From the NCBI RefSeq assembly GCF_051401765.1, contig NW_027480422.1, forward strand, positions 17,440,001 through 17,504,000: 64,000 nucleotides of DNA. Direction: 5' to 3'. Both the position numbers and the translations under genes were made by a program. The notes beneath the pieces are model-generated. The model saw nothing but the letters and a program-made list of their open reading frames with translations, did no database searches and was not told the DNA's origin. This DNA comes from Calliopsis andreniformis. Lineage: Eukaryota; Arthropoda; Insecta; Hymenoptera; Andrenidae. Position 1 is the stretch's first letter; each line of letters begins with the position of its first letter. This document shows positions 54,191 through 64,000 of the stretch, one piece after another.

Positions 54191-57100
54191 ACTCTAGGGC
54201 GTTGCTCCACCACATCGAATAGCTGCGGCCTTAGAAGTCAACGCCAGAAGCATAAAATACAATATAAATACAACACATTTTCCATCGTATAACAGGAATA
54301 ATTGCAACCAGTGTGAAAGTGATGGTCATTTCTACGTTCCGGGCAACCTAGGCTACACTCTAGGGCGTTGCTCCGCCAGATCGAATAGTTAGGGCCTAAG
54401 AAGTCAACGCCATAACTATAAAATACAATATAAATACAACAGTCTTTCCATCGTATAAAACGAGTAATTGCAACCAGTGTGAAAGCTATGGTCATTTCTA
54501 CGTTTCGGGCAACCTAGGCTTCACTCTAGGGCGTTGCTCCACCACATCGAATAGCTGCGGCCTTAGAAGTCAACGCCAGAAGCATAAAATACAATATAAA
54601 TACAACAGTTATTCCATCGTATAACAGGAATAATTACCACCAGTGTGAAAGTAATGGGCATTTCTACGTTACGTGCAACCTAGGCTTCACTCTAGGGCCA
54701 TGCTCCACCAGATCGAATAGTTAGGGCCTAAGAAGTCAACGCCAGAAGCATAAAATACAATATAAGTACAACAGTTTTTCCCTTGTATAACAGGAATAAT
54801 TGCAACAAGTATGAAAGCTATGGTCATTTATACGTTTCGGGCAACCTAGGCTTCACTCTAGGGCGTTGCTCAACCACATCGAATAGCTACGGCCCTAGAA
54901 GACAACGCCATAACTATAAAATACAATATAAATACAACAGCTTTACCATCGTATAACGGGAATAATTGCAACCAGTGTGAAAGATATGGTCATTTCTACG
55001 ATACGGGCAACCTAGGCTGCACTCTAGGGCGTCGCTCCACCACATCGAATAGCTGCGGCCTTAGAAGTCAACGCCAGAAGCATAAAATGCCATATAAATA
55101 CAACAGTTGTTCCACTGTATGAAATGAATAATTGCAAACAGTGTGGAAGTAATGGTCATTTCTACGTACCGGGCAACCTAGGCTTCACACTAGGGCGTTG
55201 CTCAACCACATCGGATAGCTACGGCCCTAGAAGACATCGCCATAACTATAAAATACAATATAAATACAACAGTCTTTCCACGGTATAAAACGAATAATTG
55301 CAACCAGTATGAAAGTTATGGTCATTTCTACGTTACGGGCAACCTAGGCTTCACCCTAGGGCGTTGCTCCACCAGGTCGAATAATTAGGGCCTAAGAAGT
55401 CAACGCCAGAAGCATAAAATACAATACAAATACAACAGTTTTTCCATCGTATAACAGGAATAATTGCAACCAGTGTGAAAGTAATGGCCATTTCTGCGTT
55501 CCGTGCAACCTAGGCTTCACTCTAGGGCCATGCTCCACCAGATCGAATAGTTAGGGACTAAGAAGTCAACGCCAGAAGCATAAAATACAATATAGATACA
55601 ACAGTTTTTCCCTTGTATAACAGGAATAATTGCAACAAGTGTGAAAGCTATGGTCATTTATACGTTCCGGGCAACCTAGGCTTCACTCTAGGGCGTTGCT
55701 CCACCACATCGAATAGCTACGGCCTTAGGAGTCAACGCCAGAGGCATAAAATGCAAAATAAATACAACAGTTTTTCGATCGTATAACAAGAATAATTGCA
55801 ACCAGTGTGAAAGTGATGGTCATTTCTACATTCCGGGCAACCTAGGCTACACTCTAGGGCGTTGCTCCGCCAGATCGAATAGATAGGGCCTAAGAAGTCA
55901 ACGCCAGAAGCATAAAATACAATATGAATACAACAGTTTTTCTCTTGTATAACAGGAATAATTGCAAGCAGTGTGAAAGCTATGGTCATTTCTACGTTCC
56001 GGGCAACCAAGGCTTCACTCTAGGACGTTGCTCCACCACATCGAATAGTTAGGGCCTTAGAAGTCAATGCCAGAACCATAAGATGCAATATAAATACAAC
56101 TGTTTTTCCACTGTATAATATGAATAATTGCAAACAGTGTGAAAGATATGGTCATTTCTACGCTGCGGGCATCCTAGGCTTCACTCTAGGGCGTTGCTCA
56201 ACCACATCCAATAGCTACGGCCCTAGAACACAACGCCATAACTATAAAATACAATATAAATACAACAGTCGTTCCATCGTATAAAACGAGTAATTGCAAC
56301 CAGTCTGATAGTTATGGTCATTTCCACGTTCAGGCAACCTAGGCTTCACCCTAGGGCGCTGCCGCACCAGATCCAATAGCTAGGGCCTAAGAAGTAAACG
56401 CCAGGAGCACCAAATACAAAATAAATACAACAGTCTTTCCATCGTATAAAACGAATAATTGCAACCAGTAAGAAAGCTATGGTCATTTCTACGTTCCGGG
56501 CAATCTAGGCTTCACTCTAGGGCGTTGTTCAACCACATCGAATAGTTAGGGCCTAAGAAGTCAACGCCAGAGGCACCAAATACATAATTAATACAACAGT
56601 TTTTCCATCGTATAAAACGAATAATTGCAACCAGTATGAAAGTTATGGTCATTTCTACGTTCCGGGCAACCTAGGCTTCACACTAGGGCGTTGCTCCACC
56701 TGATCGAATAGCTAGGGCCTAAGAAGTCAACGCCATAACTATAAAATACAATATAAATACAACAGTCTTTCCATCGTATAAAACGAGTAATTGCAACCAG
56801 TGTGAAAGCTATGGTCATTTCTACGTTCCGGGCAACCTAGGCTTCACTCTAGGGCGTTGCTCCACCACATCGAATAGCTGCGGCCTTAGAAGTCAACGCC
56901 AGAAGCATAAAATACAATATAAATACACCACTTTTTCCATCGTATAACAGGAATAATTGCAACCAGTGTGAAAGTGATGGTCATTTGTACGTTCCGGGCA
57001 ACCTAGGCTTCAGTCTAGGGCGTGGTTCCCCCAGATCAAATAGTTAGGGCCTAAGTAGCCTACGCCAGAAGCATAAAATACAATATAAATAACGCAGTTT

Positions 57101-58090
57101 TTCCATCGTATAACAGGAATAATTGCAACCAGAGTGAAGGTGATGGTCATTTCTCAGTTCTGGGCAACCTAGGCTTCACTATCGAGCGTTGCTCCACCAG
57201 ATCGAATAGCTAGGACCTTAGAAGTCAACGCCAGGAGCACAAAATAAAACAAAAATACAACAGTTATTCCATCGTATAACAGGAATAATTACCACCAGTG
57301 TGAAAGTAATGGGCATTTCTACGTTACGTGCAACCTAGGCTTCACTCTAGGGCATTGCCCCACCACATTGAATAGCTACGGTCTTAGAAGTCAACGCCAT
57401 AACTATAAAAAACAATATAAATACAACAGTTTTTCCACTGGATAAAATGAATAATTGCAAACAGTGTGGAGGTAATGGTCATTTCTACCTTCCCGGCAAC
57501 CTAGGCTTCACTCTAGGGCGTTTCTCCACCACATCGAATAGCTACGGCCTTAGAAGTCAACGTCTGAAGCATACAATATAATATAAATACAACAGTTTTT
57601 CCATCGTATAACAGGAATAATTGCAACCAGTGTGAAAGACATGGTCATTTCTACGTTCCGGGCAACCTAGGCTTCACTCTAGGGCGTTGCTCCACCACAT
57701 CGTATAGCTACGGCCTTAGCAGTCAACGCCAGAGGCATAAAATACAAAATAAATACAACAGTTTTGCCATCGTATAACAAGAATAATTGCAACCAGTGTG
57801 AAAGTGATGGTCATTTCTACATTCCGGGCAACCTAGGCTTCACTCTAGGGACATGCTCCACCAGATCGAATAGTTAGGGCCCAGGAAGTCAACGCCAGAA
57901 GCATAAAATACAATATAAATACAACAGTTTTTCCCTTGTATAACAGGAATAATTGCAACCAGTGTGAAAGGTATGGTCATTTCTACGTTCCGCGCAAACT
58001 AGGCTTCACTCTAGGGCATTGCTCAACCACATCGAATAGCTACGGCCCTAGAAGACAACGCCATAACTATAAAATACAATATAAATACAA
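54191..58090 (+). repeat. Satellite stretch between block K copies
   Basis: About 23 monomers. About 57100-57330 matches 59258-59488 at 2158 bp (13 monomers). About 57350-57600 matches 60006-60256 at 2656 bp (16 monomers), sharing CCACATTGAATAGC and CCACTGGATAAAATG. About 57400-57870 matches 39490-39955 far upstream. A 1-bp deletion (TTCAGGCAACC) lies near 56334. Confidence 0.75.
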
Positions 58091-59336
58091 CAGTCTTTCC
58101 ATCGTATAAAACGAGTAATTGCAACCAGTTTTATAGTTATGGTCATTTCTACGTTCCGGACAATCTAGGCTTCTCTCTAGGGCGTTGCTCCACCAGATCG
58201 AATAGTTAGGGCCTAACAAATCAACGCCAGAAGCATAAAATACAATAGAAATACAGCAGTTTTACCATCGTATAACAGGAATAATTGCAACCAGTGTGAA
58301 AGACATGGTCAATTCTACGTTCCGGGCAACCTAGGCTTCATTCTAGGGCGTTGCTCCACCACATCGAATAGCTACGGCCTTAGGAGTCAACTCCAGAGGC
58401 ATAAAATACAAAATAAATACAACAGTTTTTCCATCGTATAACAAGAATAATTGCAACCAGTGTGAAAGTGATGGTCATTTCTACATTCCGGGCAACCTAG
58501 GCTTCACTGTAGGGCCATGCTCCACCAGATCGAATAGTTAGGGCCTAAGAAGTCATCGCCAGAAGCATAAAATACAATATAAATACAACAGTTTTTCCCT
58601 TGTATAACAGGAATAATTGCAACCAGTGTGAAAGCTATGGTCATTTCTACGTTCCGGGCAACCTAGGCTTCACTATAGGGCGTTGCTCCACCAGATCGAA
58701 TGGTTAGGGCCTAAGAAGTCAACGCCAGAAGCATAAAATACAATAAAAATACAACAGTTTTTCCCTTGTATAACAGAAATAATTGCAACCAGTATGAATG
58801 TTATGGTCATTTCTACGTTCAGGGCAACCTAGGCTTCACTCTAGGGCGTTGGTCCGCCAGATCCAATAGCTACAGCCCTAGAAGACAACGCCATAACTAT
58901 AAAATACAATATAAATACAACAGTCTTTCCATCGTATAAAACGAGTAATTGCATCCAGTGTGAAAGCTATGGTCATTTCTACGTTCCGGGCTACCTAGGC
59001 TTCACTCTAGGGCGTTGCTCCACCACATCGAATAGCTGCGGCCTTAGAAGTCAACGCCAGAAGCATAAAATACAATATAAATACAACACTTTTTCCATCG
59101 TATAACAGGAATAATTGCAACCAGTGTGAAAGTGATGGTCATTTCTACGTTCCGGGCAACCTAGGCTTCAGTCTAGGGCGTGGTTCACCCAGATCGAATA
59201 GTTAGGGCCTAAGAAGCCTACGCCAGAAGCATAAAATACAATATAAATAACACAGTTTTTCCATCGTATAACAGGAATAATTGCAACCAGAGTGAAGGTG
59301 ATGGTCATTTCTCAGTTCCGGGCAACCTAGGCTTCA
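58091..59336 (+). repeat. Block K, 31-mer-offset duplication, copy 2
   Basis: Second copy of 52945-54190, 31 monomers downstream, with scattered single-base differences only. It ends near 59336, where this copy reads TCACTATCGAGCG and copy 1 reads TCACTCTAGGGCG. Confidence 0.85.
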
Positions 59337-62300
59337 CTATCGAGCGTTGCTCCACCAGATCGAATAGCTAGGACCTTAGAAGTCAACGCCAGAAGCACAA
59401 AATAAAATAAAAATACAACAGTTATTCCATCGTATAACAGGAATAATTACCACCAGTGTGAAAGTAATGGGCATTTCTACGTTCCGTGCAACCTAGGCTT
59501 CACTCTAGGGCCATGCTCCACCAGATCGAATAGTTAGGGCCTAAGAAGTCAACGCCAGAAGCATAAAATACAATATAAATACAACAGTCTTTCCATCGTA
59601 TAAAACGAGTAATTGCAACCAGTGTGAAAGCTATGGTCATTTCTACGTTTCGGGCAACCTAGGCTTCACTCTAGGGCGTTGCTCCACCACATCGAATAGC
59701 TGCGGCCTTAGAAGTCAACGACAGAAGCATAAAATACAATATAAATACAACAGTTATTCCATCGTATAACAGGAATAATTACCACCAGTGTGAAAGTGAT
59801 GGGCATTTCTACGTTACGTGCAACCTAGGCTTCACTCTAGGGCCATGCTCCACCAGATCGAATAGTTAGGGCCTAAGAAGTCTACTCCAGAAGCATAAAA
59901 TACAATACAAATACAACAGTTTTTCAACCTTATAACAGGAATAATTGCAAACAGTGTGAAAGACATGGTCATTTCTACGTTGCGAGCATCCTAGGCTTCA
60001 CTCTAGGGCATTTCCCCACCACATTGAATAGCTACGGTCTTAGAAGTCAACGCCATAACTATAAAAAACAATATAAATACAACAGTTTTTCCACTGGATA
60101 AAATGAATAATTGCAAACAGTGTGGAGGTAATGGTCATTTCTACCTTCCCGGCAACCTAGGCTTCACTCTAGGGCGTTTCTCCACCACATCGAATAGCTA
60201 CGGCCTTAGAAGTCAACGTCTGAAGCATGCAATATAATATAAATACAACAGTTTTTCCATCGTATAACAGGAATTATTGCAACAAGTGTGAAAGCTATGG
60301 TCATATCTACGTTCCGGGCAACCTAGGCTTCACTCTAGGGCGTTGCTCCACCACATCGAATAGTTAGGGCCTTAGAAGTCAATTCCAGAAGCATAAAATA
60401 CAATACAAATACAACAGTTTTTCAACTGTATAATATGAATAATTGCAACCGGTATGAAAGTTATGGTTATTTCTATGTTCAGGGCAACCTAGGCTTCGCT
60501 CTAGGGCGTTGCTCCACCAGATCGAATAGTTAGGGGCTATGCAGCCAACGCCAGAAGCATAAAATACGATATATGTACAACAGTCTTTCCATCATATGAA
60601 ACGAATAATTGCAACCAGTCTGATAGTTATGGTCATTTCTACGTTCCGGGCAGTCTAGGCTTCTCTCTAGGGCGTCGTTCCACCAGATCGAATAGTTAGG
60701 GCCTAAGAAGTCAACGCCAGACGCATAAAATACAATATAAATACAACAGTTTTTCCCCCGTATAACAGGAATAATTGCAACCAGTTTGAAAGCTATGGTC
60801 ATTTCTACGTTCCGGGCAACCTAGGCTTCACTCTAGGGCGTTGCTCCACCACATCGAATAGTTAGGGCCTTAGAAGTCAACGCCATAACTATAAAAAACC
60901 ACATAAATACAACAGTTTTTCCATTGTATAAAATGAATAATTGCAAACAGTGTGGAGGTAATGGTCATTTCTACTTTCCGCGCAACCTAGGCTTCACTCT
61001 AGGGCGTTTCTCCACCACATCGAATAGCTACGCCCTTAGAAGTCAACGCCTGAAGCATAAAATATAATATAAGTACAATAGTTTTTCCATCGTATAACAG
61101 GAATTATTGCAACCAGTGTGAAAGACATGGTCATTTCTACGTTCCGGGCAACCTAGGCTTCACTCTAGGGCGTTGCTCCACCTCATCGAATAGCTGCGGC
61201 CTTAGAAGTCAACGTCAGAAGCATAAAACACAATATAGATAAAACAGTTTTTCAATCGTATAACAGGAATAATTGCAAACAGTGTGAAAGATATGGTCAT
61301 TTCTACGTTGCGGGCATCCTAGGCTTCACTCTAGGGCGTTGCTCCACCTGACCGAATAGTTAGGGCCTAAGAAGTCAACGCCAGAAGCATAAAATGCGAT
61401 ATATGTACAACAGTTTTACCATCGTATAAAATGAATAATCGCAAACAGTGTGAAGGTAATGGTCACTTCTATGTTCCGGGCAACCTAGGCTTCACACTAG
61501 GGCGTTGTTCCACCAGAGCGAATAGTTAGGGCCTAAGAAGTCAACGCCTGAAGCATAAAATACAAAATAAATACAACAGTTTTTCCATCGTATAACAGGA
61601 ATAATTGAAACCAGTGTGAAAGTTATGGTCATTTCTACGTTCCGGGCAACCTAGGCTTCACTCTAGGGCGTTGCTCCACCACATCGAATAGCTAGGGCCT
61701 TAGAAGTCAATGCCAGAAGCATAAAATACTATATAAATACAACAGTTTTTCCACTGTATAATATGAATAATTGCAAACAGTGTGGAAGTAATGGTCATTT
61801 CAACGTTCCGGGCAACCTAGGCTTCACTCTAGGGCGTTGGTCCACCAGATCCAATAGTTAGGGCCTAAGAAGTCAACGCCAGGAGCACCAAATACAAAAT
61901 AAATACAACAGTTTTTCCATCGTATAAAACGATAATTGCATCCAGTGTGCAAGTAATGGTCATTTCTACGATCCGGGCGACCTAGGCGTCACTCTAGGGC
62001 GTTGTTCCACCAGAGCGAATAGTTAGGGCCTAAGAAGTCAACGCCTGAAGCATAAAATACAATATAAATACAACAGTTTTTACATTGTATAAAACGAATA
62101 ATTGCAACCAGTATGAAAGTTACGGTTATTTCTACGTTCAGGGCAACCTAGGCTTCACCCTAGGGCGTTGCTCCACCAGATCGAATAGTTAGGGCCTAAG
62201 AAGTCAAGGCCAGAAGCATAAAATACAATATAAATACAACAGTTTTTCCCTTGTATAACAGGAATAATTGCAACCAGTGTGAATGCTATGGTCATTTCTA

Positions 62301-64000
62301 CGTTCAGGGCAACCTAGGCTTCACTCTAGGGCGTTGCTCCACCACAGCGAATAGTTAGGGCCTTAGACGTCAATGCCAGAAGCATAAAATGCCATATAAA
62401 TACAACAGTTGTTCCACTGTATAATACGTATAATTGCAAACAGTGTGGAAGTAATGGTCATTTCTACGTTCCGGGCAACCGAGGCTTCACTCTAGGGCGT
62501 TGCTCAACCACATCGAATAGCTACGGCCCTAGAAGACAACGCCATAACTATAAAATACAATATAAATACAACAGTCTATACATCGTATAAAACGAATAAT
62601 TGCAACCAGTCTGATAGTTATGGTCATTTCTACGTTCCGGGTAACCTAGACTTCACCCTAGGGCGTTTCTCCACCAGATCGAATAGTTAGGGCCTAAGAA
62701 GTGAATGCCAGAAGCCTAAAATACAAAATAAATACAACAGTTTTTTCATCGTATAAAACGAATAATTGCATCCAGTGTGCAAGTAATGGTCATTTCTACG
62801 ATCCGGGCAACCTAGGCATCACCCTAGGGCGTTGTTCCACCAGAGCGAATAGTTAGGGCCTAAGAAGTCAACGCTGAAGCATAAAATACAAAATAAATAC
62901 AACAGTTTTTCCATCGTATAACAAGAGTAATTGCAACCAGTGTGAAAGCTATGGTCATTTCTACGTTCCGGGCAACCTAGGCTTCACTCTAGGGCGTTGC
63001 TCCACCACATCGAATAGTTAGGGCCTTAGAAGTCAATGCCAGAAGCATAAAATGCCATATAAATACAACAGTTGTTCCACTGTATAATATGAATAATTGC
63101 AAACAGTGTGGAAGTAATGGTCACTTCTACGTTCCGGGCAACCCAGGCTTCACTCTAGGGCGTTGCTCAACGACATCGAATAGCTACGGCCTTAGAAGTG
63201 AACGCCATAACTATAAAAAACAATATAAATACAACAGTTTTTCCATTGTATAAAATGAATAATTGCAAACAGTGAGGAAGTAATGGTCATTTCTACGTTC
63301 CGTGCAACCTAGGCTTCACTCTAGGGCGTTGCTCCACCAGATCGAATGGTTAGGGCCTAAGAAGTCAACGCCAGAAGCATAAAATACAATAAAAATACAA
63401 CAGTTTTTCCCTTGTATAACAGAAATAATTGCAACCAGTATGAATGTTATGGTCATTTCTACGTTCCGGGAAACCTAGGCTTCACTCTAGGGCGTTGGTC
63501 CGCCAGATCCAATAGCTAGGGCCTAAGAAGTCAACGCCTGAAGCATAAAATACCGTATAAATACAACAGTTTTTCCATTGTATAAAATGAATAATTGCAA
63601 ACAGTGAGGAAGTAATGGTCATTCCTACGTTCCGTGCAACCTAGGCTTCACTCTAGGGCGTTGCTCCACCACAGCGAATAGTTAGGGCCTTAGACGTCAA
63701 TGCCAGAAGCATAAAATGCCATATAAATACAACAGTTGTTCCACTGTATAATACGTATAATTGCAAACAGTGTGGAAGTAATGGTCATTTCTACGTTCCG
63801 GGCAACCTAGCCTTCACTCTAGGGCGTTGCTCCACCAGATCGAATAGTTAGGGCCTAAGAAGTCAAGGCCAGAAGCATAAAATACAATATAAATACAACA
63901 GTTTTTCCCTTGTATAACAGGAGTAATTGCAACCAGTGTGAAAGCTATGGTCATTTCTACGTTCAGGGCAACCTAGGCTTCACTCTAGGGCGTTGCTCCA
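59337..64000 (+). repeat. Block L: near-consensus satellite with short-offset duplications
   Basis: About 28 monomers, many only a few bases from the consensus. About 61910-62060 and 62737-62890 share GCATCCAGTGTGCAAG and TTCTACGATCCGGGC at a 5-monomer offset. About 62220-62330 matches 63880-63990 at 1659 bp (10 monomers less the 1 bp lost near 62876). CAGTTGTTCCACTGTATAAT recurs near 62408, 63072 and 63735. The array continues past the end of the window. Confidence 0.78.
63794..63959 (+). repeat. Representative satellite monomer (166 bp, near consensus)
   Basis: This monomer differs from my by-eye consensus at about five sites. Landmarks in consensus coordinates: CGTTCCGGGC at 1-10; CCTAGG at 13-18; CTAGGGCG at 26-33; CCACCAGATCGAATAG at 39-54; TTAGGGCCTAA at 55-65; GTCAACGCC at 69-77; an A/T-rich stretch with AAAA at 86-89 and TATAAAT at 95-101; a T5 tract at 109-113; CCATCGTATAA at 114-124; ATAATTGCAACCAGTGTG at 130-147; TGGTCATTTCTA at 155-166. 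Main variable sites: CAGATCG or CACATCG near 43-49; GTTAGGGCCTAAG or GCTACGGCCTTAG at 54-66; ACAATATAAAT, ACAAAATAAAT or ACAATAAAAAT near 91-101; and AACAGG, AAAACG, AAAATG or AACAAG near 123-128. Confidence 0.93.

Larger units (their letters stand above)
1..64000 (+). repeat. Satellite DNA array, 166-bp monomer, about 385 tandem copies
   Basis: The anchor CGTTCCGGGCAACCTAGG, or a close variant, recurs every 166 bp from position 68 to 63960 with no gap. Early boundaries fall at 68, 234, 400 and 565. Every monomer reads in the same direction; strand here only means the direction that contains this anchor. Neighbouring monomers differ at many sites, while monomers one HOR period apart are nearly identical. 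No unique DNA, transposon, coding gene or RNA gene interrupts the array, and both window ends lie inside it. The monomer size and HOR structure fit known centromeric or pericentromeric satellites of animals and plants, but I do not recognise the family, and a centromeric role is inference. It could equally be non-centromeric heterochromatin. Confidence 0.98.

Noticed and set aside
54238..54495. Family of about 85-codon minus-strand ORFs sharing Cys-rich repeats (also 2460-2717, 9429-9686, 21880-22137 and 52412-52669)
   Set aside because: The shared peptide motif is the translation of the same monomer stretch each time. Many other monomers have stops or frameshifts in this reading, which a real small-protein family would not tolerate.
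63837..63847. RNA polymerase III B-box resemblance (GATCGAATA)
   Set aside because: It misses the final C of GWTCRANNC, no A box lies at suitable spacing, and a T5 tract follows in every monomer. This is consistent with chance.
63848..63853. Telomere-like TTAGGG
   Set aside because: It occurs once per monomer inside GTTAGGGCCTAAG and is never tandem.
1..64000. CRISPR array
   Set aside because: The repeat unit is 166 bp with no alternation of short constant repeats and unique spacers, and there are no cas genes.
1..64000. tRNA, rRNA or other structured RNA genes
   Set aside because: No cloverleaf, rRNA core motif or non-repeating segment is visible; all sequence is explained by the monomer.

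Overview
The whole 64 kb window is one uninterrupted tandem array of a satellite repeat with a monomer of 166 bp. I count about 385 monomers, all head-to-tail in the same orientation. There is no unique sequence, recognisable gene, RNA gene, transposon insertion, inverted segment or array edge. This is the architecture of eukaryotic centromeric, pericentromeric or subtelomeric heterochromatin. I do not recognise the monomer and cannot name the species. Nothing here points to a bacterium, phage or virus.

The monomer (phase taken from CGTTCCGGGCAACC) is about 42% GC and split in two: consensus positions 1-80 are about 55% GC and 81-166 about 30% GC, with A/T tracts. It carries short dyads, roughly six CpGs and one CCTAGG (AvrII) site. 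Length is tightly kept: from the first monomer boundary (68) to the last (63960) the net deviation from 385 x 166 bp is only -18 bp, and the small indels I found account for it.

The array is a patchwork of higher-order repeats (HORs) and segmental duplications whose offsets are close to whole numbers of monomers. Left to right: 1-8050, a 27-mer HOR (4480 bp) in two copies, the second rearranged; 8051-15200, an 11-mer block (1826 bp); 15200-20057, a duplication 17 monomers apart (2822 bp); 20058-23530, a 6-mer rhythm (996 bp); 23531-32600, a second 27-mer offset (4481 bp) with a nested 5-mer (830 bp); 32600-36040, 8-mer and 10-mer offsets (1328 and 1660 bp); 36041-43209, a mosaic with a local dimer (332 bp) and a segment re-used from 16.8 kb upstream; 43210-48210, a 17-mer offset (2819 bp); 48211-52944, a mosaic; 52945-59336, a 31-mer offset (5146 bp); 59337-64000, short-offset duplications of near-consensus monomers. 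Sampled monomers on the left are more diverged from the consensus than those on the right.

Open reading frames of 60-109 codons are shadows of the repeat: 166 is not a multiple of 3, so the frame shifts in every monomer, and the same ORFs recur at the HOR offsets. I found no gene-encoded system. What deserves a second look is the HOR organisation, the length constraint and long-range segment re-use. All alignments were done by eye, so block boundaries are approximate (tens of bp) and identities are estimates.
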